A stretch of DNA of 46,669 bases. Origin: Clostridia bacterium. GTDB lineage: Bacteria > Bacillota > Clostridia > Oscillospirales > CAG-382. The translations under genes were made by a program, and so were the position numbers. The notes below the pieces were generated by a model. The model made no database searches. It was not told the DNA's origin and saw nothing but the letters and a program-made list of their open reading frames with translations. Shown piece after piece: positions 33,870-42,375 of this stretch. How positions within the stretch are numbered: the first letter of the stretch is position 1; each line of letters begins with the position of its first letter. The stretch lies in contig JAGBXS010000082.1 of NCBI GenBank assembly GCA_017629175.1, positions 1 through 46,669 on the forward strand, written 5' to 3'.

Positions 33870-34120
33870 GCTTCCCCCACCTTTGAATAGAGAGCCTTCG
33901 CAGTGACCCCCTTCAGCATTCCGATCTTTCCCGTTAGAGCACTGATGGCATCCTGCGGGGCATCTATGACGATGCTGATCAAATTGATCCCCCTCGAACG
34001 ATACGGAATGCCCATTCGTCCTACGATAAAATCTCTGTATTCCGAAAGTAATTTGTTTAAAGCCTCTGCGGAGTCGGGATCGTCCACAACGATGCCCAAC
34101 AAAGCAACACGGTTTGTCAT
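33866..34120 (-). CDS. TM1266-family iron-only hydrogenase system putative regulator
   Basis: The 84-residue protein (MTNRVALLGIVVDDPDSAEALNKLLSEY...) matches the TM1266 family, small ferredoxin-like or ACT-like proteins encoded with hydrogenase maturation genes and presumed to regulate them. The segment MGIPYRSRGINLISIVIDAP is the family hallmark. It has a strong GGGAGTGA ribosome binding site and is translationally coupled to hydE. It lies directly behind the attenuator-like leader. Confidence 0.93.
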   Translation of the reverse strand: MTNRVALLGIVVDDPDSAEALNKLLSEYRDFIVGRMGIPYRSRGINLISIVIDAPQDAISALTGKIGMLKGVTAKALYSKVGEA

Positions 34121-34131
34121 AGTTCACTCCC

Positions 34132-34218
34132 TCAAAAATAAAAGCTCCCGTGGAAGGGAGCAAAACAAACCCGCAAAATATGCAGGCTAATAGACGTTTT
34201 GAAGCATCCCTTCCGCAT
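34132..34218 (-). CDS. Putative 28-residue leader peptide of the hydrogenase maturation operon
   Basis: An ATG at 34218 has a well-placed GAGG site (34230-34227, 8 nt upstream) and opens a frame of 28 codons. It contains two Cys and five Phe residues and ends at a TGA just after the terminator-like hairpin. The frame runs through the hairpin, so a ribosome translating it would stop the hairpin from forming. It may be a regulatory leader or a chance frame; conservation would decide. Confidence 0.4.
   Translation of the reverse strand: MRKGCFKTSISLHILRVCFAPFHGSFYF
34134..34161 (-). terminator. Terminator hairpin within the leader of the hydrogenase maturation operon
   Basis: On the minus strand GCTCCC (34161-34156) pairs with GGGAGC (34149-34144) around a 6-nt loop and is followed by TTTTATTTTT (34143-34134). 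It lies between the promoter and the first gene. The 5' arm plus loop (34159-34152) can pair instead with 34214-34207 (8 perfect base pairs), an antiterminator arrangement. Confidence 0.7.
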
Positions 34219-34259
34219 CAGAATGTCCTCTTTTGCGTCAGCAAATAGTTCATAGTTAT

Positions 34260-34288
34260 ATTATATCATTTTTGCGGATAAATTTCAA
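34260..34288 (-). promoter_or_regulatory. Promoter of the hydrogenase maturation operon
   Basis: TTGAAA, 17 nt, TATAAT on the minus strand. The expected transcript start is near 34253, leaving a leader of about 130 nt. Confidence 0.82.
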
Positions 34289-34389
34289 GTGGCTACCGCA
34301 AACTTTTTTTGAGACGCATGACGAAAAACGTTCTGTCCATCAGATGCGCCGCATATATTCAAAGAAACGGGTCGGAGGTGAAAACTGGC

Positions 34390-34986
34390 TTGAAACGCAG
34401 AACGATCAAATTCTTTTTGATCGGTATATTTGCAACATCGGTTATATGCGCTTTATTTATGCTGAGAAATCTCGACGAGGAAATGCAAATATTTGCTGAA
34501 ACAAAGGGTAAGTCTTCCCTGTCTCTGGCGCTCCGAAATGCGGTGTATGCGGAAATAGAAAATGATGGCACTACGTACGTAGAGGTTGCCCAGGATAGCA
34601 CCAATCGCATTACAGCTATTTACATCCATTCCGTCCCGTTGTCGCTGCTGACGTCCCGCCTTACCATGATATTGCTTTCGGAATTGGAGCAATATGAAAG
34701 CGACGGATTTGGGATTCCGTTGGGAAACCTGACATCCGTCGCTTTTTTATCCGGGAGAGGGCCGTTGATTCCCGTCACGGTAGTTACCTTGGGAACCGTG
34801 GCAAGTGAGGTCAATACAGAGCTGACCAGCACAGGGATCAACCAAACGCTTCACAGAGTAACTCTGCGATTTGCGGTGACCGTACGCTATCTTTCACCGC
34901 TGAAGGAGCATATCGATACGCTGTATTTTGACATCCTCATTGCGGAAACTCTTGTGGTGGGAGAGGTTCCCATCTACAAGGATTGA
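34390..34986 (+). CDS. yunB: Sporulation protein YunB
   Basis: YunB is a sporulation-specific protein of unknown biochemical role, found in endospore formers. The 198-residue protein has one N-terminal membrane helix (about 8-26). It also has the family landmarks IPLGNLTSVAFLSGRGPLIPV, the GINQTLHRVTLRF motif, and the C-terminal AETLVVGEVPIYK. I chose the TTG at 34390 because GGAGGTGA (34374-34381) lies 8 nt upstream; ATG and TTG codons further upstream have no such site. It ends 1 nt before the stop of the convergent methyltransferase gene. Confidence 0.9.
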   Translation: MKRRTIKFFLIGIFATSVICALFMLRNLDEEMQIFAETKGKSSLSLALRNAVYAEIENDGTTYVEVAQDSTNRITAIYIHSVPLSLLTSRLTMILLSELEQYESDGFGIPLGNLTSVAFLSGRGPLIPVTVVTLGTVASEVNTELTSTGINQTLHRVTLRFAVTVRYLSPLKEHIDTLYFDILIAETLVVGEVPIYKD

Positions 34987-34987
34987 T

Positions 34988-35752
34988 TTACCGCTTGAAT
35001 TCGTTCAGTTTTCTTCCAATCTCAAAGGAAAGGATAGAGATCGCGCTGCACGCTGGCAGGGAATAATGACAATTGCGGGGATATTTGATCTTCACCACCG
35101 CATCACACTGTTCCATGACACCCGCGGATATTCCGCGACGTTCTCCTCCGTAAATAACGCAGAGCGGTCTGCGGAAGTTGGTGTGAAACACATCCTTGGC
35201 GCGATCGTTCTTTGCGGTGGAAACCAATTTAATGCCGCGCTTTTTGATTTCAACGCAGGCTTTTGCAAGATCTTCCACTGTACAGCAAGGAAGCAACTCG
35301 GAAGCACCTGCAGAAGAGCGGACTACCGTTTCCGTAGCGGTGAAGAAATTCCGCTCGGGGAGAATTACTCCGTCAACACCGGAAGCATAGAGGGAACGCA
35401 GAGCATATCCGAAGTTGAAGGGATCCTCGATGCCGTCCAAAATGGCAAAATAGCCATTCTTCTTTGCAAGAATTTCTTCCAAGGAGAGGAATTTACGTTC
35501 CCCTACCTCTGCCGCAATGCCACCGGCGGTAGAACCGGAAACCTCGGCAGAAAAATCCTCGGCGGAAAGATATGTAACGGGAATACCGCTGGCAAGCAGT
35601 ATCTCGTATTGCCGTTTTTCGGCAGCACGCAAGGTGGATCTCATAACGGAGTTAAAGCGATCCTTTTCCAGAAGGATGCGGAATACCTCGCGGCTGTTGG
35701 ATTCTAAAATGCTTTTTACAGACACAAAGCCTGCTACAATCTGTTTATTCAT
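34988..35752 (-). CDS. TrmH/SpoU-family RNA 2'-O-methyltransferase
   Basis: These enzymes methylate ribose 2'-OH groups in tRNA or rRNA using S-adenosylmethionine bound in a trefoil knot. The 254-residue protein has a short N-terminal substrate-binding part and the SPOUT domain. Motif 1 is seen in LDGIEDPFNFGYALRSLYASG (with the catalytic Arg), motif 2 in VIYGGERRGIS and motif 3 in YSLPACSAISILSFE, where the usual SLNVS has become SLPACS. The ATG at 35752 overlaps the end of the upstream gene by 8 nt. The target nucleotide is unknown. Confidence 0.88.
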   Translation of the reverse strand: MNKQIVAGFVSVKSILESNSREVFRILLEKDRFNSVMRSTLRAAEKRQYEILLASGIPVTYLSAEDFSAEVSGSTAGGIAAEVGERKFLSLEEILAKKNGYFAILDGIEDPFNFGYALRSLYASGVDGVILPERNFFTATETVVRSSAGASELLPCCTVEDLAKACVEIKKRGIKLVSTAKNDRAKDVFHTNFRRPLCVIYGGERRGISAGVMEQCDAVVKIKYPRNCHYSLPACSAISILSFEIGRKLNEFKR

Positions 35753-37100
35753 CGATTTGAACTCCTGCCATTGTCTCAAGGTGTGCGGGATAATCACCCT
35801 TGACGGCGTTGGTAACGTAGGACATAAACAAAACGTCGTTGAACTGATTTTCGGCAAGAAGCGTATCGATCCGTTCGTTGTAAAGCGCTACGTCGATATA
35901 TTGAATTTCGGAATAATTGGCGATAAGGTAAGGGAGCATCGCGGCGACGCTTCCGTCTCCGATGATCAAAAGTTTTTTGCCGGAGGAGCAAGGAGACTCC
36001 AGCTGGAACAACGGTGCGGTGGTGCCGAGATAAAGGGAATAAGCCGCAGAGGTGGTATAGAGATCGTTATTTAGAAGCGTATACTTTGTGGAAACTGAAC
36101 CGTTTCTATATACGGTAAGCTTGCAGGCATCCGTGTCGGCGTTTTGGTAATAGGCAAAGGTATCGGCATTCTCCTCCAAATACTTGGAAAGCGTTGCTTT
36201 ATAGAAGCTGCCCAGGAAGCCGTCGATGGACTTCTTCTCGTATGCCTCCAAGGTAATAGCTGCATTTCCGGAAACACCGCAGAACTCCTTGTACGCAAGG
36301 TGAGCCGCGTCGGAGGTCCAGTTCAAGTCTGTATTAAAGTACAGCCCTGCGCCGTTCTCATAGCCTTGAGAGAAGCTTTGGAACACATCGATCACGTTCA
36401 TCTTGCCGGAAAGAGCGGAGGCTACTTCGTCAATGAAAACTTCCTGAGAGGAATTGAAGAAGTTATCCTGGTTTTTGATCTCGTTGCTGATTTGACCGTA
36501 GAGGAATCCGATGCGGGTGGGAATGGGCATACAGTACAGATTGGTTCCTGCGGGAATTTTATCCGCAATGGACGCTAAAGAAGAAGTATATTTCCCCAAT
36601 GTCTTATTGCTGTAATTGAATTGCTCCACGCCCACGCCGTAATACAGATAGGTATAGCCCATGTTGTTAATGATCCATCCGTGGAAGGGCTCCTCGTCGG
36701 GATTTTCTTCTCCGGGTTCTTCACTGACCTCAGGGAGTGAGGTTTCCTCGGAAACGTCCCCGATCGAAATTTCAATGTTTTCGCTAACCTCTTCGCTGTC
36801 CTCCTCGGAAACGAAGGGCTCGGAGGACTCGGAGAAAACGGGATCTGAGACGGCCGCAGAGCTATCGTCCTCAAGGATGATGCCGCTGTCGTCTTTTTGC
36901 ATGGCAAGCATCATAAAGACAACAACACCCACCACGAGGATCAGTAACAAGGCCAGCAGGAATATGTTTTTACCCCCAAGACTGCCTTCGGCGGCTTCGT
37001 CCTCTTCCACTTCATCGTCTGCTTCTTGCTCCAGAGGAATTTCCTCTTCGTTCAGAGAAACGTATTCTTCGTCCTTGGAAAACAGGTTGTTATCTGCCAT
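35745..37100 (-). CDS. DHHW-family-like membrane protein (AlgX/SGNH-related), motif altered
   Basis: The 451-residue protein has an acidic cytoplasmic N-terminus, one membrane helix (about 44-66), a long acidic Ser/Glu linker (to about 138) and an extracellular domain. The extracellular domain resembles DHHW proteins, SGNH-hydrolase relatives linked to acetylation or processing of surface polymers. The diagnostic site, usually a Asp-x-His-Trp sequence, reads D258-L-N-W261 here, so the expected histidine is Asn. The C-terminal block KKLLIIGDGSVAAMLPYL fits the nucleophile-loop strand of the fold (GDGS). The ATG at 37100 follows AAAGGA. Its substrate is unknown. Confidence 0.7.
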   Translation of the reverse strand: MADNNLFSKDEEYVSLNEEEIPLEQEADDEVEEDEAAEGSLGGKNIFLLALLLILVVGVVVFMMLAMQKDDSGIILEDDSSAAVSDPVFSESSEPFVSEEDSEEVSENIEISIGDVSEETSLPEVSEEPGEENPDEEPFHGWIINNMGYTYLYYGVGVEQFNYSNKTLGKYTSSLASIADKIPAGTNLYCMPIPTRIGFLYGQISNEIKNQDNFFNSSQEVFIDEVASALSGKMNVIDVFQSFSQGYENGAGLYFNTDLNWTSDAAHLAYKEFCGVSGNAAITLEAYEKKSIDGFLGSFYKATLSKYLEENADTFAYYQNADTDACKLTVYRNGSVSTKYTLLNNDLYTTSAAYSLYLGTTAPLFQLESPCSSGKKLLIIGDGSVAAMLPYLIANYSEIQYIDVALYNERIDTLLAENQFNDVLFMSYVTNAVKGDYPAHLETMAGVQIDE

Positions 37101-37162
37101 ACTTATAATTCCTTTCTTTCGAACGCTGTACGAGAAAAGTTTTGACAAAATAATAGGAGTCA

Positions 37163-37195
37163 AAACAGGAGGTAATGATCAATTACCTCCTGTTT
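37163..37195. terminator. Intrinsic terminator of the ftsH operon
   Basis: Perfect 14-bp stem (37163-37176 with 37182-37195), 5-nt loop, just past the ftsH stop. T residues follow on both strands. Confidence 0.88.
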
Positions 37196-37201
37196 GCATT
37201 T

Positions 37202-39169
37202 TTACGAAAAATCTCCGTCTTCTTCAATCTGAGATCGGGAAGGTTTTCCTTCGGGCAAAATCTCCTCGGAGGCAGGGTTAACAATGAGCTCGGGCTCGGA
37301 AGGATGCAAGGCAGCTACCTGCTCCTCGGTAACGTCCGCCGTAAAGCAAAGCTTGAACTGCTCCGCATCCATGGTCTCGTGCTTAACGAGATAATCGGCA
37401 ACGAAATGAAGGATCGCCATGTTCTCTTTGAGAATCTTCTCGGCAAGCTGATAACCGTCGGTTACGATGCGGTAGATCTCGTTGTCGATTGCGGAAGCAA
37501 ATTCCTCGGAATAGTCAATGGTATATCCGGAGCTCTTGCCAAGGAAAACGTTTTCATCGGTGTTGCCGTATACGATCGGACCGAGCTTGTCGCTCATACC
37601 GTAACGGGTAACCATCTTGCGGGCAATCTCAGTTGCGCGCTGGATATCCTGAGAAGCGCCGCCGGAGATATCATCAAGAATCAATGCTTCGGCTACTCGG
37701 CCGCCCAACAGCGTCGCGATCTCTTCTTGCAGTTCAATGCGATATACGCTGGTCTTGTCACTTTCGGGCAAAGACAAGGTGTAACCCAAGGCGTGACCGC
37801 TGGGAATAATGGAGATCTGATGAACGGGATCCTGGGTGGGCAGAATATGGCCGACGATGGCGTGGCCTGCCTCGTGATAAGCCGTTTTGCGCTTGTCGCT
37901 TTCGGAGATCATCAGAGAGCGCTTTTGCGGGCCAACAAGGATCTTCAAAGTTGCATCCTCGATCTCCTTCATGTTGATGACGTTCTTTTTACGCCGTGCG
38001 GCAAGCAAAGCCGCCTCGTTCAGAACGTTGGACAGATCCGCACCGGTCATACCGACGGTGGATTTTGCAACGGTATCCAGATCTACGTCCTGACCCAATG
38101 GCTTATTTCTGGCATGAACACGGAGGATAGCCGCTCTACCCTTCAAATCGGGATAGTTAACGGTAACCTGTCTGTCAAAGCGACCGGGACGCATCAATGC
38201 GGGATCCAAGATATCGGGACGGTTGGTTGCCGCAATGACGATGACACCGTCATTGACACCAAAGCCATCCATCTCAACCAACAGCTGGTTCAGCGTCTGT
38301 TCTCTTTCGTCGTGACCGCCGCCCAAGCCTGCGCCTCTGTGACGCCCTACGGCATCGATCTCATCAATGAACACGATGCAGGGCGCGGTCTTCTTTGCGG
38401 TTTCGAACAGGTCGCGAACGCGGGACGCACCAACACCAACGTACATCTCTACAAAATCAGAACCGGAAATGGAGTAGAAGGGCACGCCGCTCTCCCCTGC
38501 TACGGCCTTTGCCAGCAGGGTCTTACCGGTACCGGGAGGGCCGATCAGCAGAACGCCGCGGGGTATTCTGGCGCCGAGATCGGAGAACTTCTGAGGATTC
38601 TTTAAGAACTCAACAACCTCACGGAGCTCTTCCTTTTCCTCGTCTGCGCCGGCAACGTCCTTGAAGTAAACCTTGTTTTTCTCATCGGAGCCCAATTTGG
38701 TACGGGCTTTGTTGAAGGAGTTCATTCTGCCGCCCAAGCCGCCACCGCCAGAGCCGCTCTTTGCGGTTTTGGAGATGAACAACCACCAAACCAAGCAAAA
38801 CGCACCGATGACAAGGAGATACGGGAACAGTTGAACCCAAATGGAAACTGCGGTAGACTCATAGTTGAATTCTACCAAAGTGCCTTTGTCAAGCTGACGG
38901 CTGATCTCATCACCGAGGTCTTCGTAAAACAGACCTACGTCGCGCAATGAATGGTAGTACTTGGTACCATCCTTGGTTTCAAAGGTCAGGGTGTTGCTTT
39001 TGGATACCTCAAATCTGACAACTTCTTCGTTGCGGAACATCTCCAGCATTTGGCTGTAAGGAACCTCCTTGGCTCCCGTTCCGGAAAAGAGAACGCTGAG
39101 CAGAAGCACCGCGCCAAGGATGACCACTATCCAAAGAGCTGCGGATTTTGTGTTATTCTTCATAGGCAT
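37202..39169 (-). CDS. ftsH: ATP-dependent zinc metalloprotease FtsH
   Basis: FtsH is the membrane-anchored AAA+ protease that removes damaged membrane proteins and some SsrA-tagged proteins. The 655-residue protein has two membrane helices (about 10-29 and 112-132) around an extracytoplasmic domain. Walker A GPPGTGKT, the pore loop [12 protein letters not shown] and the SRH follow, then the zinc site HEAGH (about 430) with its third ligand in [14 protein letters not shown]. The tail is acidic. It lies 11 nt after tilS, the same order as in Bacillus. Confidence 0.98.
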   Translation of the reverse strand: MPMKNNTKSAALWIVVILGAVLLLSVLFSGTGAKEVPYSQMLEMFRNEEVVRFEVSKSNTLTFETKDGTKYYHSLRDVGLFYEDLGDEISRQLDKGTLVEFNYESTAVSIWVQLFPYLLVIGAFCLVWWLFISKTAKSGSGGGGLGGRMNSFNKARTKLGSDEKNKVYFKDVAGADEEKEELREVVEFLKNPQKFSDLGARIPRGVLLIGPPGTGKTLLAKAVAGESGVPFYSISGSDFVEMYVGVGASRVRDLFETAKKTAPCIVFIDEIDAVGRHRGAGLGGGHDEREQTLNQLLVEMDGFGVNDGVIVIAATNRPDILDPALMRPGRFDRQVTVNYPDLKGRAAILRVHARNKPLGQDVDLDTVAKSTVGMTGADLSNVLNEAALLAARRKKNVINMKEIEDATLKILVGPQKRSLMISESDKRKTAYHEAGHAIVGHILPTQDPVHQISIIPSGHALGYTLSLPESDKTSVYRIELQEEIATLLGGRVAEALILDDISGGASQDIQRATEIARKMVTRYGMSDKLGPIVYGNTDENVFLGKSSGYTIDYSEEFASAIDNEIYRIVTDGYQLAEKILKENMAILHFVADYLVKHETMDAEQFKLCFTADVTEEQVAALHPSEPELIVNPASEEILPEGKPSRSQIEEDGDFS

Positions 39170-39180
39170 TCAACCACCTT

Positions 39181-40533
39181 TCATACGCCGTCTTCGGCAA
39201 AGTAAATTGCAATTCGAAAAGCATCCTCCCCTGCTCCGTATACACGATCGGCAACCCCTGCAAAGGGAACTGCCAACACGCCGAGATCGTCGTAAAAAAT
39301 AGGGATCAAGGCGCGGACGGAAAGGGGGATCTTGCTTTCGGACATAAGCTTTTTAATACTACGGTTGACTCCGCGAATGTTAAGCCGATCCCCCGGGAGT
39401 CTTGTTCTATAGCGAATCTTGCCACAAATTCCCTTTGAAGACAAGATAATCTCTGTTGACAAATTGTAAACAAATTTGTTTTTTGGAAAAGCGTCGGGAA
39501 ATTCATGATTCCCGCCGCAACAAATCAATACTTTCCCTTCCTGAACGGCAACGGTATTTTGCTCCAAAATGCCGCCATACGTCACAGCTTGCGGAGCGGA
39601 AATTGCTTTTCGAAACCAAAACGTGCCTTGCTCGGTAATGCATTCATATCCGCCGGGAAGGGTAATACGCGTGTTTTGACGGGAAAGAACAGCCTCTGTT
39701 ATTGTATCCAAATGTTGATAACATAAACCCGTTCCCACGACTTTTTGGTGGTTACGTGCAACGGTTCTGCGAAGAATTGCAGGATGCAGATCGTTCCCGG
39801 CTTGCTTTTGACAGAACGCCGGAAGAAGTCCTTCGAGCAATGCATCATCCTCTGCGGCATAGCGCGACAAACGGTTAAACGCATCCGTTGCAGAGGGATT
39901 CAGCACCTTGATCGCGGGCATAAGCGTGTGACGAATATAATTACGCGTGTAATCCGTGGAATCGTTCGTGCTGTCGGTAACAAAAGGAATGTTATTTTCT
40001 GCGGCGTACCCGAGGATCTCCGCTTTGGAAACGTTTAAGAGCGGGCGTACATATAATTCCCTTTCGATTGGAATGCCCGCAAGCCCGGAAACGGTAGTAC
40101 CTCTGACGGTGCGGAAAAGAACCGTTTCTGCATTGTCATCTGCATGATGAGCCAAGGCGAAGCGATGGATCTTTTCCTTTTTCGCAAGCTGAGAAAACCA
40201 AGCGTATCTTTTTTCGCGGGCAAGCTCTTCCATCGATTGACCGCTTCCCGGATGAAGAGACGGCAAATCGCAAAAGGTTGTGTAAAAAGGTATTCTCAAG
40301 GCGCTGCACAGAGATTCGCAAAACCGTTGATCTCGGAAGGCCTCTTCGCCGCGGATCCCGTGATTGAAGTGGCAGGCAGATAGGTTGATTCCCAGCTCCT
40401 CCTTCAACGCAAGAAGCGCGTGAAGCAACACAGAAGAATCTGCGCCCCCCGAAAGGCAGACGCAGACATTCGTTCCGTTTTCCGCAAGACCAAAGCGTTT
40501 GATGGTTTCGCGGGTCTTATTCAGTAGGCTCAT
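39181..40533 (-). CDS. tilS: tRNA(Ile)-lysidine synthase
   Basis: TilS converts the wobble cytidine of the minor isoleucine tRNA to lysidine, so that AUA is read as Ile; it is essential. The 450-residue protein has the PP-loop SGGADSS (28-34), the ACHFNHGIRG and HHADDNAETVLFR segments, and a C-terminal domain. I prefer the ATG at 40533 as it gives the usual N-terminal spacing to the PP-loop and has a partial GGATG site. An ATG at 40542 is also possible. The start overlaps the end of dnaB by 17 nt. Confidence 0.95.
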   Translation of the reverse strand: MSLLNKTRETIKRFGLAENGTNVCVCLSGGADSSVLLHALLALKEELGINLSACHFNHGIRGEEAFRDQRFCESLCSALRIPFYTTFCDLPSLHPGSGQSMEELAREKRYAWFSQLAKKEKIHRFALAHHADDNAETVLFRTVRGTTVSGLAGIPIERELYVRPLLNVSKAEILGYAAENNIPFVTDSTNDSTDYTRNYIRHTLMPAIKVLNPSATDAFNRLSRYAAEDDALLEGLLPAFCQKQAGNDLHPAILRRTVARNHQKVVGTGLCYQHLDTITEAVLSRQNTRITLPGGYECITEQGTFWFRKAISAPQAVTYGGILEQNTVAVQEGKVLICCGGNHEFPDAFPKNKFVYNLSTEIILSSKGICGKIRYRTRLPGDRLNIRGVNRSIKKLMSESKIPLSVRALIPIFYDDLGVLAVPFAGVADRVYGAGEDAFRIAIYFAEDGV

Positions 40534-41872
40534 CGCGTTCATCCGAGGTGACAAAACGGAAATGTCTGCCGTACCAAGCCAGCTTTACAGTACCGGTGGT
40601 ACCGTGTCTGTTCTTTGCAACGATACAATCACAGATCTCGTGATCAGACATTTCATCTGTGGAGCGCTCTGCCGCAGTATAATATTCGGAGCGATAGAGG
40701 AACAGAACGATATCGGCGTCCTGCTCGATGGCGCCCGAATCTCTCAAGTCAGTCAGCGCGGGCTTTCTGCTTTCTTTTTGATCCTTGGAGCCACGGGACA
40801 ACTGAGAGCAAAGAATGATGGGAACACCGAACTCTTTGGCCATGATCTTCAAGGAACGGGTGATATTGGCAACCTCCAAAACGCGGTTGTCTGTGGATTT
40901 GTCGCCGTGCATCAGCTGGAGATAGTCGATTACAATGAGACCGAGATTCTTCAGCTTGCGGAGTTTGGATTTCATTTCCGCAACGGTGATCTCAGAGGTA
41001 TCGTCGATCCAAATATCGGTTGCGGAAAGGGCGGAAGCCGCCTCGGCAAGACGCTTCCACTCATCGGGATCCAGCTTGCCGGTACGCATACATTTGCTGT
41101 CCACCAGTGCTTCGGAACAAAGCAAACGGGAGGAGAGCTGCTCGGAGGTCATCTCCAAAGAGAAAATGGCTACCTCTTTACCGGAGTTCTTGGCGATGTT
41201 ACAAGCAATATTCAAGCAAAAACTGGTTTTACCCATACCGGGACGTGCGCCGACGATCACCAAGTCGCCCGGCCCCAAGCCGATCAAAACGCGGTCCAGC
41301 CCCTCGTAATTGGTACGGAGACCGGTAAGGGATTCGGGATCGTTTTTCAGTACGTTAAGCGTATTGTAATTCTTGAGAATTGCGTCACGGACGTGCTCAA
41401 AATTCTTGCTGTATTTGTTATCGGAAATTTCATAAATACGGCGTTCCGCAAGCTCCAGGACGTCGGCGACCTCACCAAGCTCGCTGTAAGCACGATCGGA
41501 GATATCATTGGAGGCATCGATCAGCATACGGAGCATAGCCTTATCGCGTACGATTTTACCGTACTCGGCTACGTTGGAGGCTCTTGCGGCAAGATCAGCC
41601 AAAAGCTTGATATACTTTGCGGCATCGCCCTCCGTATAAGTACCCATCTTTGTCATTGTGGCAATGAGGGTCACAAGATCGATATCGTGACTTCCGAGAA
41701 ACATGGAGGTCATGGCAGAAAAGATCTGCTTATGCTGTTCCAGATAAAACTCCTCGGCGGAAAGATAGGAAACCTCATCGTACTTTTGGGGATCTACGAT
41801 GATGGCACCTAAAATAGCCTGTTCCGCTTCGATGGAATATGGCATTTTACGGATGGAATCAAGTTCTGCCAC
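40517..41872 (-). CDS. dnaB: Replicative DNA helicase DnaB
   Basis: DnaB is the hexameric helicase at the replication fork. The 451-residue protein has the N-terminal helical domain (PYSIEAEQAILGAIIVD) and the RecA-like domain with Walker A GARPGMGKT (about 205), LIVIDYLQLM (Walker B), the CSQLSRG motif and the arginine-finger region. I see no intein. It starts at a GTG (41872) behind a strong GGAGGGAG site. It follows rplI by 38 nt, the conserved rplI-dnaB order. Confidence 0.98.
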   Translation of the reverse strand: MAELDSIRKMPYSIEAEQAILGAIIVDPQKYDEVSYLSAEEFYLEQHKQIFSAMTSMFLGSHDIDLVTLIATMTKMGTYTEGDAAKYIKLLADLAARASNVAEYGKIVRDKAMLRMLIDASNDISDRAYSELGEVADVLELAERRIYEISDNKYSKNFEHVRDAILKNYNTLNVLKNDPESLTGLRTNYEGLDRVLIGLGPGDLVIVGARPGMGKTSFCLNIACNIAKNSGKEVAIFSLEMTSEQLSSRLLCSEALVDSKCMRTGKLDPDEWKRLAEAASALSATDIWIDDTSEITVAEMKSKLRKLKNLGLIVIDYLQLMHGDKSTDNRVLEVANITRSLKIMAKEFGVPIILCSQLSRGSKDQKESRKPALTDLRDSGAIEQDADIVLFLYRSEYYTAAERSTDEMSDHEICDCIVAKNRHGTTGTVKLAWYGRHFRFVTSDERDEPTE

Positions 41873-41910
41873 GGGAATCTCCCTCCTTACGTCTCAAAAG
41901 AAAAGTAAAA

Positions 41911-42351
41911 TTACAACTTTACAACAATTTTGATGGTTGCGCTAATGTCGCGATAAATCTTAATATCTGCGGTATACTCACCTGCAACCTTAATGTTGCC
42001 AAGCTCGATCTTCTTCTTGTCGATTTTTACCTTCTGCTCTGCTTCCAGCTTCTCGCTGATATCCTTGGAGGTGATGGCGCCATACAATCTTCCGTCTGCA
42101 CCGCCGGTGGTTTGGAAGAACAAAACAACTGTATCCAGCTTAGCCTTCAGCTCCAGCGCGGCTTTACGCTCCTCCGCTTCGCGGAATGCGTTTGCTTCCT
42201 CGCGGTTTTTCAGCTCGGTGAGCACCTGAGCATCGGCAACCTTTGCCAAATTTTTGGGGAACAGGAAGTTTCTTGCGTATCCGTCGGAAACGTTGATGAC
42301 TTCCCCTTTCTTACCCTGGGCTTTTACATCTTGCAACAAAATAACTTTCAT
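41911..42351 (-). CDS. rplI: 50S ribosomal protein L9
   Basis: The 146-residue protein has the N-terminal rRNA-binding domain ([36 protein letters not shown]), the connecting helix with many Ala and Glu residues, and the C-terminal domain ending [18 protein letters not shown]. Its length is normal. It lies between gdpP and dnaB, as in Bacillus, with a AAAGGA site before the ATG. Confidence 0.98.
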   Translation of the reverse strand: MKVILLQDVKAQGKKGEVINVSDGYARNFLFPKNLAKVADAQVLTELKNREEANAFREAEERKAALELKAKLDTVVLFFQTTGGADGRLYGAITSKDISEKLEAEQKVKIDKKKIELGNIKVAGEYTADIKIYRDISATIKIVVKL

Positions 42352-42375
42352 GACAAACCGTCCTTTCTGAATCGG

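Noticed and set aside
33870..34163. Upstream extension of hydE to an ATG at 34163
   Set aside because: The added 98 residues are Cys/Arg-rich and overlap the TM1266-type gene in another frame. The GTG at 33869 has a ribosome binding site and gives the family N-terminus.
37175..38605. Open frame of 476 codons on the plus strand across ftsH
   Set aside because: Antisense shadow of ftsH. Long antisense frames are common opposite genes with biased codon use, and no ribosome binding site or motif supports it.
40499..41812. Open frame of 437 codons on the plus strand across dnaB
   Set aside because: Antisense shadow of dnaB for the same reasons.
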